From contig OW121854.1 of the NCBI GenBank assembly GCA_933228895.1, forward strand, positions 58,818,609 through 58,882,608: a stretch of DNA of 64,000 nt, in the 5' to 3' direction. The stretch is from Platycnemis pennipes. Lineage: Eukaryota > Arthropoda > Insecta > Odonata > Platycnemididae. Position 1 is the stretch's first letter. Every line of letters starts with the position of its first letter. A model generated the notes under the pieces. It saw only the letters and a program-made list of their open reading frames with translations. It was not told the origin of the DNA and searched no databases. The position numbers and the translations under genes are program-made. Shown here piece after piece: positions 11,800 through 24,004 of this stretch.

Positions 11800-12830
11800 C
11801 TAAATTCCTCAAAGTGACGTATTCAGTCCTGTTTGATAAACATATGTTTAACTGAAAAAAAACTGGATCAAGTGGAGCAATGGAGCTATTTATTTGTATA
11901 ACACCTTTAATGGAAATTGGGGCGTAAAAGATATTCGGAGAAATGCTGTTTTAGCAATATAAACGCTCACATAGGAAGGAGAGTGTAAGGCTTCGATTTA
12001 AATTAGGATTTTAAGGAAAGCTCAATTTCAACGTAATATGGAGTGGTGTGTCATCGCATGGGTGAGAAACCTGTGTATGAGTAAACGGAATGGAAATAAG
12101 TCGGTGACATTTAAGGTATGGGCTAACCAAGTTAATGTACAAAATAAGTGAAAAATTGCTGGAGTGAAGAGCAAATGGTCGGTGAAGGCAGCAACAGAAG
12201 ATACGGTAGAATATGTTGCTATGCAAATTGCAGCAGGAAAATAACTTGGATTTAATATGAGAATAATAGGGGTTAAAATATGGTAAGCTGAAGAGGGAAA
12301 TGATGTAATGGGGGTGCCACTGCCCCAATGGGGGTGAAAGAATACAATTCATTATTCGGTAGATAGAGTATATTTTCATATTCAGCAGTGAAAACGAAAT
12401 TTGAAAAGTACATGCTGAGATTGATAGATTCAGGCATTGACACCCATCTACAAATTAATATAATTGATGTTGTTTTATGTCCATTTCTTTCTGTCTGGTG
12501 GGAAAGTCCGAGAAAACATGAAACAGATTTTTTTCCCGGTGGTGACTGTCATTTCATGAGTATAATTTTTTTTCGGAGGAGGAGTTGATCCTTATTTCTC
12601 TCCATTTCTGGGTCTTCTTCGGCGGCAAATTTTGCTTGCACAAGTGCTAGTATCTTCCGGTTGAAGTACTATGAGATACCTACTGATACAACGTGCTTGA
12701 AAAATTGATCTAAAATTCATTTTTGGCGTGGTTTAAAGCGGACTTGCAATGTTAGCGGGTGAAGGGCAAAAATTCGAGATGCTAGTATAAAAGCCTTTTG
12801 CGAGTTTGGGCAGGGTATTTCGGTTAACCT
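11800..12830. other. Unassigned AT-rich sequence
   Basis: No recognisable gene. The minus frame 12011-12379 (122 codons) has no motif and lies over a purine-rich plus strand. Confidence 0.5.
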
Positions 12831-12835
12831 CTTAA

Positions 12836-13020
12836 GAATAAATTCACTTTTACAATCCGTAGGGTCAAAAATACATAGGCACAATCTGGATTTCAATGCG
12901 TAAGCAATATCTTCAGGTGCGTAAATGACCTTCATGCACCTGAAGGTGATGCTTACGCATTGAAATCCGGATTGTGCCTATGTATTTTTGACCCTGTGGA
13001 TTGTAAAAGTGAATTTATTC
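12836..13020. repeat. Long hairpin repeat, member 2 (GAAACC family)
   Basis: A 185-bp inverted repeat with arms of about 85 bp. Outer ends are GAATAAATTC and GAATTTATTC; the inner part contains CTTCAGGTGC and GCACCTGAAG around a short centre. The right arm reads GAAATCCGGATTGTGCCTAT, then TGTGGATTGTAAAAG and a T-rich end, paralleling members 1 and 3. A 13-bp direct repeat TCGGTTAACCTCT lies outside both ends (near 12820-12832 and 13066-13078), but not immediately adjacent on the right. Confidence 0.85.
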
Positions 13021-13099
13021 ATAAATGGAATTCCACAAAGTTAGCACGAGTCGCGTCTCATATATCGGTTAACCTCTACTCACGGCTATTTCTCTCTAT

Positions 13100-13470
13100 C
13101 TTTTCGACTCTAGTGTGTTTGCGAGATGCAAAATCGTGTGGCGCACTTGACGGGGGAGGGCAGATGGGGCGTGGAAGGCCAAGGAAGCGGTCGCTCGCAC
13201 ATGGAGTGCAGTGCCCCCCTCCACTTCCGACCCCCCTCCCCTGCGGTTCCCGTGGCGCACGGAATGGGGAGGGGGAGGTAGCACAGGAGTGTGAGTGAAA
13301 TACTAGGCTAAGTGCATCCGTCCCCTGCGCTCTCTCTTCTCTCTGATTTGCCGCCTTTGCGGTTTATTTTCGCTGCGGAGCGCCTCACCCCCGCCCACCC
13401 CCCTCCCCCTCATTCTCCTCCCCACCACTTTGCGCTCGACGGCGTCTCCATGCTTTGTGACTGTCTCTCT
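13100..13470. other. GC-rich, CpG-containing patch
   Basis: Dense in C/G-rich blocks such as CCCCCCTCC and CACCCCCGCCCACCCCCC. Overlapping open frames on both strands are compositional. No exon or splice structure can be supported. Confidence 0.35.
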
Positions 13471-14580
13471 TTTTGACTTCATGCGTCCACTAATAAAATG
13501 CCTTTTAATTACGCGAGAATCAACCGGGCAGCGGGCAGATGGGGACACCTGCTATCCTGCCCTTTTTTTTATATTTTTACGGAGAAAAAATAGATTAATA
13601 TTTTTCCCTCATTTAAGTCTTTTCCGTTCCCTGGCGAACGGCTTGGAAACCAGATCCTAAAGCGTGGTCGTAAGAGGTTCATTATCTCTGAGACTTCATT
13701 TCCCTTAGCAATTGCTGAATTATCCTTGGAGGACAATATTTCAAATGTAATGGTACCCATGGAGCGTGGTTTTGTATGCTGACGAAACTTGAAGTTTAAT
13801 ACGATAGAACGGAAATATACGTAGGGTATTTTTTTGTTCATAGGGGAGGATGGAGAAGGTTAAGTTGGTGGAAAGGAAAATAAATAAGGAAGTACCTACT
13901 CGGAATGGTAGCGGAACAGTAGTAGAGAAGAGCGGGTAGTCTAAATAGAATGATAAGTGGTAAGTACGTGGTGCTGAAAAGGGGCATCATGCGAAAATTA
14001 GGGGTTGCGGTAGGAAATATTAAATATTCATTCAGACCAACCTTCGCCGGTAGGAAACTAATAATAATATTGGTACCCATATCATGGCTAAACAGGAACT
14101 CCCTAGGGGACTAGAGGGTTTTTTATAAGATGGATGTATATTTTCGAGCAGACTGTGTAACGAAACAGTAAGCCACCTGACAATGGTCCGATGTCGTCGG
14201 ATTGCCTCACCCCAAGAATGACTTGAGCGTATTGTTGGAGCGACGCTGTCTGCAGATCCCAATAATGCACGGAGCAGTCTTTCTTTGTGTCTCATGCGAG
14301 TGAAGGCTATCGGAAGTGTGGTGTGAATCGGACTGCCGCATGGAATCATGTGGGTGAGAGTTATGGTGGAGGGTGTGCGGCCGGACGATCGGCGAGACGG
14401 GGGTGCATATTCGCAATGGATCAAGTGCATTGGTGTGCTTTATTGATTTGTTTATATTTTGGCATATATATGTGGTTTTGTGCTTATTCGGCATAATAAG
14501 CTTACACATTAATGGTATGTTACATTTTTGTGTTTGTTTATGTATGTTTGGCATAGCGTATTACACATTGTAGGTAGGTT
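13470..14580. other. Unassigned sequence
   Basis: A 132-codon minus frame (14032-14430) and overlapping plus frames have no recognisable motif. Around 14450-14575 there is an imperfect local repeat of TTTGGCATA...TTACACATT. Confidence 0.45.
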
Positions 14581-14584
14581 ACAA

Positions 14585-14885
14585 CTGCTTCTGATACTAG
14601 AAACATTGGAAATATGGTGCTATAGGAGGGTGATGAAGATAAAATGGATTGACCAAGTGACAAACGAGGAAGAACGAAAAGAAAAACGACAGATGAAGAC
14701 AATCATCGAAGGTAAATTGAATGGGAAGAATGGAAAAGGAAGGCCTGGCATCAGATGTACGGAGCGAGTAGTTAAGAATGTGAAGGAGAAGAGTTATTTA
14801 GGTCTGAAAAGGTTAGCAGATAGGAGAATCGAGTGTAGGACTACGTCAAATCAATCCTCGGACTGTTGACTCATGACTATGATGA
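14585..14885 (+). mobile_element. RTE-like LINE, 3' fragment (internal deletion)
   Basis: The plus frame gives MKIKWIDQVTNEEE, then a junction to MKTIIEGKLNGKNGKGRP, VVKNVKEKSY, LKRLADRR and a C-terminus NQSSDC. This matches the last ~100 residues of the RT at 45.5 kb except that the block between 'NEE' and 'LMKTIVEG' (about 30 residues) is missing. The 3' flank has CTATGATGATTTC, a reduced (ATG)n-type tail. Confidence 0.8.
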
Positions 14886-14889
14886 TTTC

Positions 14890-17115
14890 TGACTATGGGT
14901 GTCCAGTATGTAGCTGCAGCTGTGATTGCTATTAGATTTTGCTCATTCGCGCAGTTGGGGATTGATGGGTATATGGAAGGAGGTGGCAATATTGGGATCA
15001 GAGGAGATGTGGAGAGGCTGGCATTAACCTTTCCTTAAAGAAAGTGGCCCAGGATTTCACATTTTGCGCTCCGTCCGACAGACATAATGCTTTACAAGAT
15101 CCCTCCATTTATGGACCGTATTCAGAAAAACTGCTTACATCATGAAATATTTATTACAAGTTCGAAATGGTATAAAGATTCAACTCTGCAGTCCTTGTGT
15201 TACAGATAGCGTTACATGAAGGGAGAATCTGCGTACCGTTTATAACTCTTTGTAGAGATTTTATGACGTAAGCAATATAAGCTAAGATGACGTTGAGATT
15301 CTGAACTTAGACCAGCATTGAGTTATATCTCCAAAATCGTTTTCAATCTTTTCCATTGCGGAATCCTAACTGTTGTTAAAAATAGGAACGAGAGAAATTG
15401 CTTCTTCATTGAGGCTACACATGGATTAGAAATGGTTGTATTTTTGAGTAATGATTTTTGTTCGAAGCTTTTGCTTAATTCAGGCATCGTCAGTACGACC
15501 CGTGAATAGATAATCCGTTAGGAAATGAGTGATCATTCTTATGCTGGCCTCTTAATTAATCTTACATCTTGAAGGACTAGGGTCCAAATCTTGGCAGTGA
15601 TACTTTTAGAAATTGGAATGACGGTTCCTCCTTGAGTGCTGCCTGGAAAGAATTTCAAGTTCAATACTTCGTACTTTTGGCGAGATGTGAGGAGCTTTGG
15701 TCACTTTTTCTCCTCCCATCGGGAATATCCTGGTGCCGAAATCATGATTTTTCTCCTCTCTGTCAAATAATTTTGCATGCATGCAAATATCCATATATTT
15801 TTGGCGGCTTAGATATGTTTATCTTTTTCTTAATCGCCAATAAAATCGGATGTTACTTCCGATCTGAAGCGCATTCTACCCCCATTCTGACTTGTAACTT
15901 ACGAAAGTTTTTAATAAATGTTTTAATAAATAATTAGTGATAGTTTCAGCATTTGATAGTTAGTAATTCATAGTTTTCTACAGGTTAGGTTAGGTTTTGA
16001 TGCAGTGTTCTCGTCAACTTTTAATTTAGAGTTTATATTTTGCCTACATTCCCACCCTATTTCTAACTTCAACTGCGTATATTTTTGCTTCTCCTCACTC
16101 TATCTGTAATGAATTTTTTTCTTCTTCTACCTCGCTTACTCAGTTCAATAAAGATTTAAACACCTGCAAGAGGTAAAATTATGTACTACTTCACTTGCAA
16201 GTTTATGACCGGCTAGAAATTTTCCTCAATAAGGGTCGCACAACAGGATCATATGGAGGAAAAACTGGAAACTGATTTTATAGATTGACGTTTTTTATTT
16301 TGCCGTGAAGTGCTGCTGGGAAGGATCTGCTTCTGCTTCCATGGCTATTGTCAAAGGTTTACTTTTGTCACGGGGTTAATCCCTAATAAGAGAGAAAATA
16401 TTCCCTTAAATACTGCAGAAATTAATGCAGTCTGATGTTTGTTATCAATTCTAAATATAACTAATGGACAACGGCTCACAAGTTAAGATTTACAATGGGT
16501 ACGGTTGGAGGAGCTCATAAGTTAAATAAACCCCACGATACAGCGAAACTTTTTTCCGATAAATTGCGGACTCACCTGCTGCATTTGAGACTTAACAACG
16601 ACTGCCCTCTCTCCATTCAACTTCAAAGAATGAAGTAAGAGCTGATATGCCGCCCAAGTATTGCAATCGAGTGCATCGTATGCAATCAGTGGGTGCACTT
16701 CACGTGTGGTTAGGCATTGCGTGGTAAAGCTCGACGGTGCTCAACAACCCCATCTTCGTAGAAGCAGCATCATCATAAATGGCGACACGCTCAACTGGAA
16801 GAGATGGTTATGGCTTTGCAACCGTGCATAAAGAGGCAAAGTGAAAAAGAAATTCCTGCCTATATCGGCGGAAACTATGAAGCAAATAAATTCCTGGTCA
16901 CCAAGCGGAACAATACGGATCAAAATACCAGTGCCATTAGCGGCACACTATCGCTGTTCTAATAAATGCTCATTTTGAGACACTTGGGAAATTAATCTCC
17001 TCCCCTGGAAGGTGAATTATCGAAGTTGCTGGAAAACATTATGTTATAAATGTTTTTATCAATTAAGAATAAATTAAATCCCCCGACGAAGGAAGAAAAT
17101 AGGCTTTATCACGTT
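14890..17115. other. Unassigned AT-rich sequence
   Basis: No gene, SINE or LINE could be recognised. Short frames at 15318-15509, 15606-15937 and 16741-16923 lack motifs. Confidence 0.45.
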
Positions 17116-17124
17116 TAAGTTTTA

Positions 17125-17530
17125 ACGTCTTTAGTCATCGTCATCATCAACGGTCAAGAATCATAGGATTGTTTTCTCGCAGCCCTCAAGTCAATTCTTC
17201 TATTGGCCAACCCCTTCATATCAACGTAACTTTTCTTTTTCACGTCCTTCACAAGTTGCTCCATATTACTCATACGAGGACTGCCTTTTCCATTCTTCCC
17301 GTTCACTTTTCCCTCGACTATTGTCTTCATTAGGCCATCGTGTCTCCTATCGTGTAGACATCTCTTTTCTCTCACTCTTCTTTACACTTCTTCATTTGTC
17401 ACTTGGTCGATCTATTTTATCTTCATCATTCTAGGGTACCACATTTCATGAATGCATCCAGCCTTGACTTCTCTGATACTGTTATCGTCCATGTTTCGCT
17501 GCCATATATTAAAATGCTTCAGATGTAATG
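17125..17530 (-). mobile_element. RTE-like LINE, 3' fragment
   Basis: The minus strand gives LMKTIVEGKVNGKNGKG, MSNMEQLVKDVKKKSY and MKGLANRRIDLRAA, matching the end of the 45.5-kb RT. Farther in, the DNA counterpart of YGSESWT/TAEKKR is visible near 17460-17510. A TCATCGTCATCATCAAC tail (17135-17151) marks the 3' end. A short deletion relative to the 45.5-kb copy removes the LRR-rich segment around 17350-17360. Confidence 0.8.
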
Positions 17531-18285
17531 TCTACAGTATCCTGTGATATTTGTTTTACAAAGGCATTATGTATGTTTACGCAAAGATTGCTTCCATATT
17601 TGGAGTTGAATGAATAAAATTTTTGAGTATTCTCTTTTTGGTAAATATGGTAAAAATTACTATATTTTAAACTCCAAATGAACCGTCGGTTAAAATTTTT
17701 TTTTCTGCTAGTCTCTCTTTTAGCGTGGAGTATGCACATAGCCAAGGCTACTACATGGCGGAAACGCCATAATTAGCATAATATAGCAGCTATGTGAGCG
17801 GACAATCAATTGTTTTTCAACAATTAATTTTAAAGCGAACAAATTTGCTTTCTGATATCTCCGCCATTTAAAAAATTTCTTCGCGTGCCCATAAATCTTA
17901 AGGCGCGTACCCCTGGTTAGGGAAAATTAATTAATGGAAATTTATAGGTGGGCCCTACCTTACTAATGTGATGCACTGATTAGGGTTATTCTCTCGGATT
18001 GTACAGTGATTGTATTGATTAGTATGTGAGAAAACTTAATCTGCGTTTTCGTTGATTAAAAGTTTATTTTTTATTGATTGAAAGACCAAGTTATTTCCCA
18101 GAAGAAAGGTGACAAATTTAGACCCCATAAAAAAGTGCACAAGGCACTTAGTGTACATGAAATAAAGAATTAAAGTTGCATGATTGCGGGAGATTTGAAA
18201 ATATCGGAATATTGGCTCGACAATAATACCACGGCAATGTTTAATATAGACAGTACCTACTCTTTCATCCTTTACTAATAAAATT
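17530..18285. other. Unassigned AT-rich sequence
   Basis: Nothing recognisable. Confidence 0.5.
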
Positions 18286-18299
18286 GTAGAATTATATCG

Positions 18300-18520
18300 G
18301 GGGATCCGATTGGCGTGGTTCCCAGAATGCTGGCCTCCTATCTCGAGGGCCTGGGTTCGAATCACGTCAAAAACAAAGATATTTCTTTTATAAAGTCCTC
18401 CCTTGATTGTGTCGTTGAGAGTACTTCGAGTTCAGCATCACGTCCGTTGGATGTGGCGTTAATCCGTAGATTTCTTGGTACTTCTCGGTAAGTGTAGCCC
18501 AACTATTCTAAACGACCTGA
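18300..18520 (+). mobile_element. SINE family A copy
   Basis: A tRNA-like head GATTGGCGTGGT...GCTGGC with B box GGGTTCGAATC (18353-18363) is followed by the family A body: GAGAGTACTTCGAGTTCAGC, CGTCCGTTGGATG, GTTAATCCGTAGAT and CTTCTCGGTAAG. The same body occurs at 18944, 50230 and 63740 (plus) and at 36990 and 52860 (minus). Confidence 0.75.
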
Positions 18521-18934
18521 GCTGTCGGTGCTCTCCTTCGAATAAACTACTTTTTCAACTGTGTGAAAGAAGTGCCCTCCTTAGATTGTGCCTCAGGTCT
18601 ACGAAGCTAGTCCGCCGCCTACCACTTTTATGTAACTGCGGGTTAATTACGGTTACGCTTGATATAATAGATTACGTGAAACTCGAAGTCCTTCTCCATT
18701 AAGATCGCCTCATAAATGTTTTTTGTGACTCGTGCTAGAGAGCTTTGATGTCCCGCAGTACTCCAGGCACCTGTGGTGGAATTGCAGTGATTCAAGGAAA
18801 ACCGTGGATTTGTTCCCGTTTCATATTTTTTCCCGCTCTTTAAATCTGTTCATCGATTTGGTAGGTTCAGCTCGCCAAATGTAATTCGTTCTCGCTATAA
18901 TGCCTGCGGACAAATGGGCTGAGTATCGGGTTTT

Positions 18935-19165
18935 GTCATTGCTAGATTACTGGCTTACTAGCTCGTGGGCCCGGATTTGAATGACAATTATGGTTCATTT
19001 TTCAGCGGTATATGAGTCCCCTCGAGAGTAACGTTTGAAGGGTACCTACTTTAAGTTCAGTATATAGGACGTAAAACCCTGTACCTCTTGGCACTTTTCT
19101 TTGTGAGTAGGCTAATGTCATCACTGGGTTTCTCTCCACCCCATTCTCATCTCCCCAAATGGATA
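18935..19165 (+). mobile_element. SINE family A copy
   Basis: Head with CTGGCTTACTAGCTCGTGGG and a degenerate B box (GGATTTGAATG), then CCCCTCGAGAGTAACG, AAGTTCAGTATATAGGACG, TACCTCTTGGCACTTTTC and GAGTAGGCTAATG...TTCTCTCCACCCC. The body order matches other family A copies. It lies about 420 bp downstream of another copy in the same orientation. Confidence 0.75.
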
Positions 19166-19169
19166 TATC

Positions 19170-19768
19170 TTCCCATAATACCCAACCATTACTGATGTTA
19201 ATTGTCTTAGTCCTCGGTCGCCTTACTTAATCACGACAAAGAGCCTCAGCAGTCGTGATACTGGTTTGATGAACAGCAACGACGGACCAGGAAAAGATTC
19301 ACCCTCAAAGGGATGTAAATTTTCCTTTGTATCCCTTGGTTGGTGAGTCGTTTATTACCCTGTCATTGCAGTTCATAAAACCGGTTGGTATCACGCTATC
19401 AAAAGAGCAGGGAAAATTAGTATGCTGTCTGAAAGAAGATGTTGATTATCACATTTATTTCTATGCCAAAACCATGAAAGAAAGGAGAAGACAGTGAATT
19501 CACGCTGAAATCCTCTTTGAATTAGTGTTCTGAGGATGAGAGAGTTAGAAAACTCCTTAAGCTACCAACGTGGCATTAGAAGAATAGATGCGTGTAAATG
19601 AGTGTAAAAGTCATGCCGGTCATGATTTCTTATTTTTTATAACATTAACTAGCGGAAGGTGCCCGTTGATACTCAACGGCAGGAATAAGTAGGAAATAAT
19701 GGAACAGTTGTGATTTTACAAGTGAGAATCTGACACCCAAATCTTAAATTAATTTATGCCGCAAAGTT
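19170..19768. other. Unassigned sequence
   Basis: No recognisable feature. Confidence 0.5.
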
Positions 19769-19800
19769 AAGACTGGCATTCTATCCAGAATGCCAGTCTT
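19769..19800. repeat. Perfect 32-bp hairpin
   Basis: AAGACTGGCATTCT and its exact reverse complement AGAATGCCAGTCTT flank a 4-base loop ATCC. It ends 11 bp before the left end of the 5.3-kb inverted-repeat element. Confidence 0.9.
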
Positions 19801-19827
19801 TGTTAGGAGGCATCCCAGTCAGCAAAA

Positions 19828-20085
19828 ACATGTGCTCAGCATATGCCTAGCATATGCTCAGAAGACATAGTCATATGCTGAGCATGTTCTCTCAGAACAT
19901 GCTGAGAATATGACAAATGGCACTGCTGAGTACATGCTTGGGACATGTGCTAAGCATGTGCTTGGGACATGTGCTGAGCACATTCTCAGCACATGTGCTC
20001 AGAATATGGTTAGGGAATATGCTAAGAATATTCTTGGGGAACATGCTAAGCATATTCTTGGGGAATATGCTAAGAATTAGGTTTG
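19828..20085. repeat. Left subterminal repeats of the 5.3-kb element
   Basis: Repeated short units such as GCTCAGCATATGC, GCTGAGCATGTTC, GCTTGGGACATGTGCT and GAATATTCTTGGGGA alternate in direct and inverted orientation. They resemble the units of the right-end array but lack a fixed period. Confidence 0.85.
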
Positions 20086-21004
20086 GGTAGATTTTAGGAA
20101 TATACTTGATATGGGTGCTAATCGTGTGTACAGATCATCTCCATGTTAGAAGTGTCTGAAGTATCTGAAAGAATTGAATCAATGGATTCCCTAGGCCTAC
20201 TTCCATCATGATCATATTTGGTGGAAATATATCATGACTGGTACAGACACTGTTTTAACAGATATTTGATTATTTTACCTCCAGCATTGTATTTGCCTGT
20301 TGCATCTTAAAAAAATATCTGCATTAAATCCACCAACTTATTGGTGCTAGGATAAACTGCGAGACGGCCAGAATGATGCTTATTACAAATGTATATTCAA
20401 TTTTATCCCTTAAAGGCTTTCATTCATATGTAAAATGTACTTAAAAACACAATCTCCTTGAAGTGAAGGTAGTTAACATGAGAGAAGCAACGAAATAGAG
20501 GCTCTAACTTTGTTTGTGAAACACAGGTTTTGATTAGAAATGTACGAAATCATAAATCCTATTTTTTTTTAATTTTACTTTTTCTATTGTCCATGACCTT
20601 CACAATCGACATAATTATTTAACCTCATGTTTCCTCATAGGAAACGTCTTGGATATTGTATCACTGGAAACTGCAGAAGACAAAAATCATAAACTATTAT
20701 GGAGTTGTAATTTTATCTCAATTATGTTCCATGATGCATTTTGAGGGGGCAGGGGATTCCTGTTGGCTTAGAAAAATTAGTTGGATTTTTCCACCTGTAA
20801 ATCCTTTCCATTCAGATTGAGCGTATACATCAGAAGGATTGCATATAGCATTGTACCTTTTGAAGATTTAACTAACCAGTATAAAATAGGTGACTTACGA
20901 TTACTGTTGATGTTTCATTGAAAAACTTTTAAAAATAATTTTAACATAATAACATTTATTTTTTCACGGAAAATCAATTCAGAAATTTATTCAACCAACA
21001 AAGT

Positions 21005-23656
21005 TTACTCTTCCTCATCCGATTTGTGCAATTTCCACGGAAGTATAACATTAGGGCTTCCACTTATATTTTTAGAGGCCACCACAAGCCACCTGCTTTC
21101 CTCGACCTTGATCTCTTCTTTGGAAGTCTTCAGGGGTCCTTCAGTGATATTAGCAAAAGTATCTGCAATGTGAAAATTGATACAATATGACTAAATGGCA
21201 GGACGGGCTTGAAAGGTTGTAGATCTTCCCTTTTGTTATATGTGCTTGCTAATTTAGAATTTCAACAGTTTGCATTTGACTATACATCCATTCCAAGAAG
21301 TTATTTGGCTACATTGTTTTTAATTTTCTAAATTTGTTTTTTAATATTCTCAATATTCTAAAAAAACACAATTTTAGATCAGTACTGATTTTGATATTTT
21401 TAATCAATGAATTAATGGAATTTTTGGAATGGAAAATGAAATCTTTGGTAGGACTATGAAGACCTCTCTTACAATGAACTCAACACATCACATATGTCTA
21501 AGAATCAGCCAGAAAAAAAGACACCCGAGCACGATTGGAAATCCTGACCTTGGGATATTTCACCCTGCTTCATATTTTTTCATGTAAAGTAATTAGCCTA
21601 AGCATATTATAAATAGAGCAATGAATAAAAAATAAGTGTATGAAATAAATGAAATAAATATAATCATAATTATGCTATAACTCTACAAGTTAGGTAGCAA
21701 TCTTCTCACAGATTAAGATGAGGAAAGAGTACAACATTTTAATAAAAAATACTCACCCTGACGAACTTGTTCCACTTTAGGGAAATTTTTTATGAAGCCT
21801 ATTTTTTTTGATGATTTATGCTGCCCATCTCAAGTCAAATCAGCACCAAAGTAATTTGTGAAAAGAGCTGACATCACTCCATGGGCTCTTGCGTGTGTCT
21901 TCCTTCCACTCCGTCTCTTGGTCAAGTATTTGACCTGGAAATCACAGACAACTTAACTGACTGACATTCCTGGTAATAAATAGAATGTCATAGCCTAAGA
22001 CGGTAAAATTACATACCAGATCATTGAGAACCCTGTTAAAGATAGGGCTTCTTCTACCAGAAGCAATGTATCAAGGTCCTTGCATGGTAGTATAACACCT
22101 GGAACAACACTAGCTGCTGTTTGTCTTGCCTCTACTCTTCTTTCCCTCTAAAAGAGCTTCTGTATTTATAAGCCTCATGTTCATTTTAGTTGCAATTCTC
22201 GTAAATATGTTTGAACATGTATTCTGAAAAGGTAATTATTAATTTTTAAATTATGACAATATAAAACTACTATTTTAATACAGCTATAATTGTAATAGTA
22301 ATTGTAAAACTTGGTAAATGATGAAAATCAAAAATAATGAAAATACATATCACTGTACTAATTAATTCTGTGGGAACTCAGTGGTGACTGAAGGAGGAAT
22401 TTTCGAAAAAAAAACAACGAAAAATTTTTCTTTCGGTCCATCCCTGCGTGCCCCTTAGCAAAGATTTTTAAAATGGATATTATATCGGAGTTGATGAATG
22501 TGAGTACTATCTTGTAGAATTGCGACGTTTTTTGAAAACTTAAACATAATTAAAGAAAACTCACAGATTCATTCAAAAAAGACACCAAGTTACATGCTTC
22601 ATTTTGTGGAATTTTCCACGTATTTATAGTTATCTTCCTTCCTTTATTAGGAGCAATGGTTGCAAATTGACACATGATCTGTGTTAAATGATTCCCCTAA
22701 TTGCAAAGAAATTTACCAAAAACCTATCGAAATTTAACAATAATTCATGATAAATAGCGTTCCCCGTATTTATACAAATGCCTCACATATTAATCTTTAC
22801 TGATTTCAGAGGTTTTCATTAAGCAGCTTTATTAATACCAGCTTAACACTTAATGATGAAAAAACAAATTTCCATGTTCATAAAATTTTTAGAAATTTAT
22901 GACAAATGTTATTAATGTCAAAAGGAAACACGTTTTTAAAAGAAGATTAATTGTTGACCATTATATAAGAAAATGACATCAATAAGTAAAAGTTTTTTAG
23001 TACTTACATATTTCTGCCAGCGAAGAAAAAATAAGGATTTCTTCCTGTCTTCAGAACATTGCTGTTGCTGGAAAATGCTTACGAACGCCTTTAACTAGCA
23101 GCCCTCGCTGATCTCTTCGACTTTCTTGCTGATCCCAAACCAACAAAATTTTATCCGGTGGTAAAGTATGGATAGCGTCTGTTTAGTCAGGTTCACACGA
23201 ATTTTTTAATTGATCAAAAATGTATTTACACGACGTAGTTATGGAGACTAATCAGCAAGATAAACAAACAACATAACATTCGCCCTTGATTTTTGGGTCT
23301 TTGAGAAAAATCGCATAAAAATGTAGCTATACTCTAAGAGCCGGTTTTATAAAGACGTGTGCATTAACTTTATCCCATGCTTACACCAAAAATTTCCTCT
23401 TGCACAAAAACTTGACATTCAGACATTCAATATACGGTGTATATTTGCTTAAAACCGGGGTCGAGAACCACCGTTATCAATCCACTCTGAAGCTGACCGC
23501 ACCGCGTTTGTTCCTCAACGCTTCTGTCCTCTTTGGAGCTGCTGCTTGCTATTCATTCTGATAGCAGAATCAACGGTCCTCGGTGCAGTGACTCCTTCAA
23601 CAGACACTAAAATATCCGCACTCTCCAAAGCTGTCTTCGTCACTAAGATCTGACAT
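21005..23656 (-). pseudogene. Decayed multi-exon gene inside the 5.3-kb element (DUF4806-like C-terminal part, tentative)
   Basis: Reading the minus strand gives a chain of coding-like pieces with plausible splice sites. Piece 1 starts at the ATG at 23656 (MSDLSDEDSFGECG) and shifts frame before VEGVTAPRTVDSAIRMNSKQ. Piece 2 (~23150-23008) has LVWDQQESRRDQRGLL, one stop, and donor GTAAGTA. Piece 3 (22678-22565) reads MCQFATIAPNKGRKITI and WKIPQNEACNLVSFLNES, acceptor ACACAG, donor GTGAGT. Piece 4 (22147 to about 22013) has VVPGVILPCKDLDTLLLVEE. Piece 5 (21934-21757, acceptor TTCCAG, donor GTGAGT) has ARAHGVMSALFTNYFGADLT, an in-frame TGA, then HKSSKKIGFIKNFPKVEQV. Piece 6 (21162-21005) ends SNISG-type Ser/Asn then VILPWKLHKSDEEE and a TAA. 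Pieces 5 and 6 join in phase. The 'LP.K.L..L..VEE' plus 'VM..LFTN' pattern recalls DUF4806 proteins expanded in insects; this is a by-eye resemblance. Stops and frameshifts make the copy a pseudogene. Confidence 0.45.
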
Positions 23657-23745
23657 TTCTGCTTTGCCGATTACAGCTTTTTTTATCTATACTAATGAAC
23701 TTTTTCACCAAAGACTTAAGAAAATATTAAACGGAGGATAAACTA

Positions 23746-23868
23746 ATGACTGATCTCTACCACGAATGGAAACGAGTTGGCTTTGAGTACGAAAAAGCTA
23801 AAACTTATATTTACACAAGTGAAGAACTCTTATCAAAGTATGAGGATCGGTTGGCCTCCGAATTGTAA
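23746..23868 (+). CDS. Short coding-like ORF in the 5.3-kb element, unknown function
   Basis: A 40-codon plus ORF beginning MTDLYHEWKRVGFEYEKAKT and ending LSKYEDRLASEL has a charged, helix-like composition unlike random AT-rich translation. It starts 90 bp from, and points away from, the putative start of the minus-strand gene, suggesting a divergent pair. It may be one exon of a plus-strand gene that includes 24005-24345. No family recognised. Confidence 0.3.
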   Translation: MTDLYHEWKRVGFEYEKAKTYIYTSEELLSKYEDRLASEL

Positions 23869-24004
23869 AATAATTTATTGTAGGCCTGTGCAATAAATTC
23901 TTCGAATAAAGTACCGGAAACGGGATAGTTAATACTCCTAAATGTTTCGTGTTTCCTAAACATCAACAGGACGTTGAGTGAGAGTCCAAAACATCGGTGA
24001 CGAC

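Noticed and set aside
15981..15996. TTAGG telomere-like repeat
   Set aside because: Only about two and a half units (GGTTAGGTTAGG), expected by chance in a window of this size.
18300..18370. Functional tRNA gene
   Set aside because: A B box is present but no acceptor or anticodon stem forms, and the sequence continues into the SINE family A body shared by other copies. The same reasoning applies to the other tRNA-like heads.
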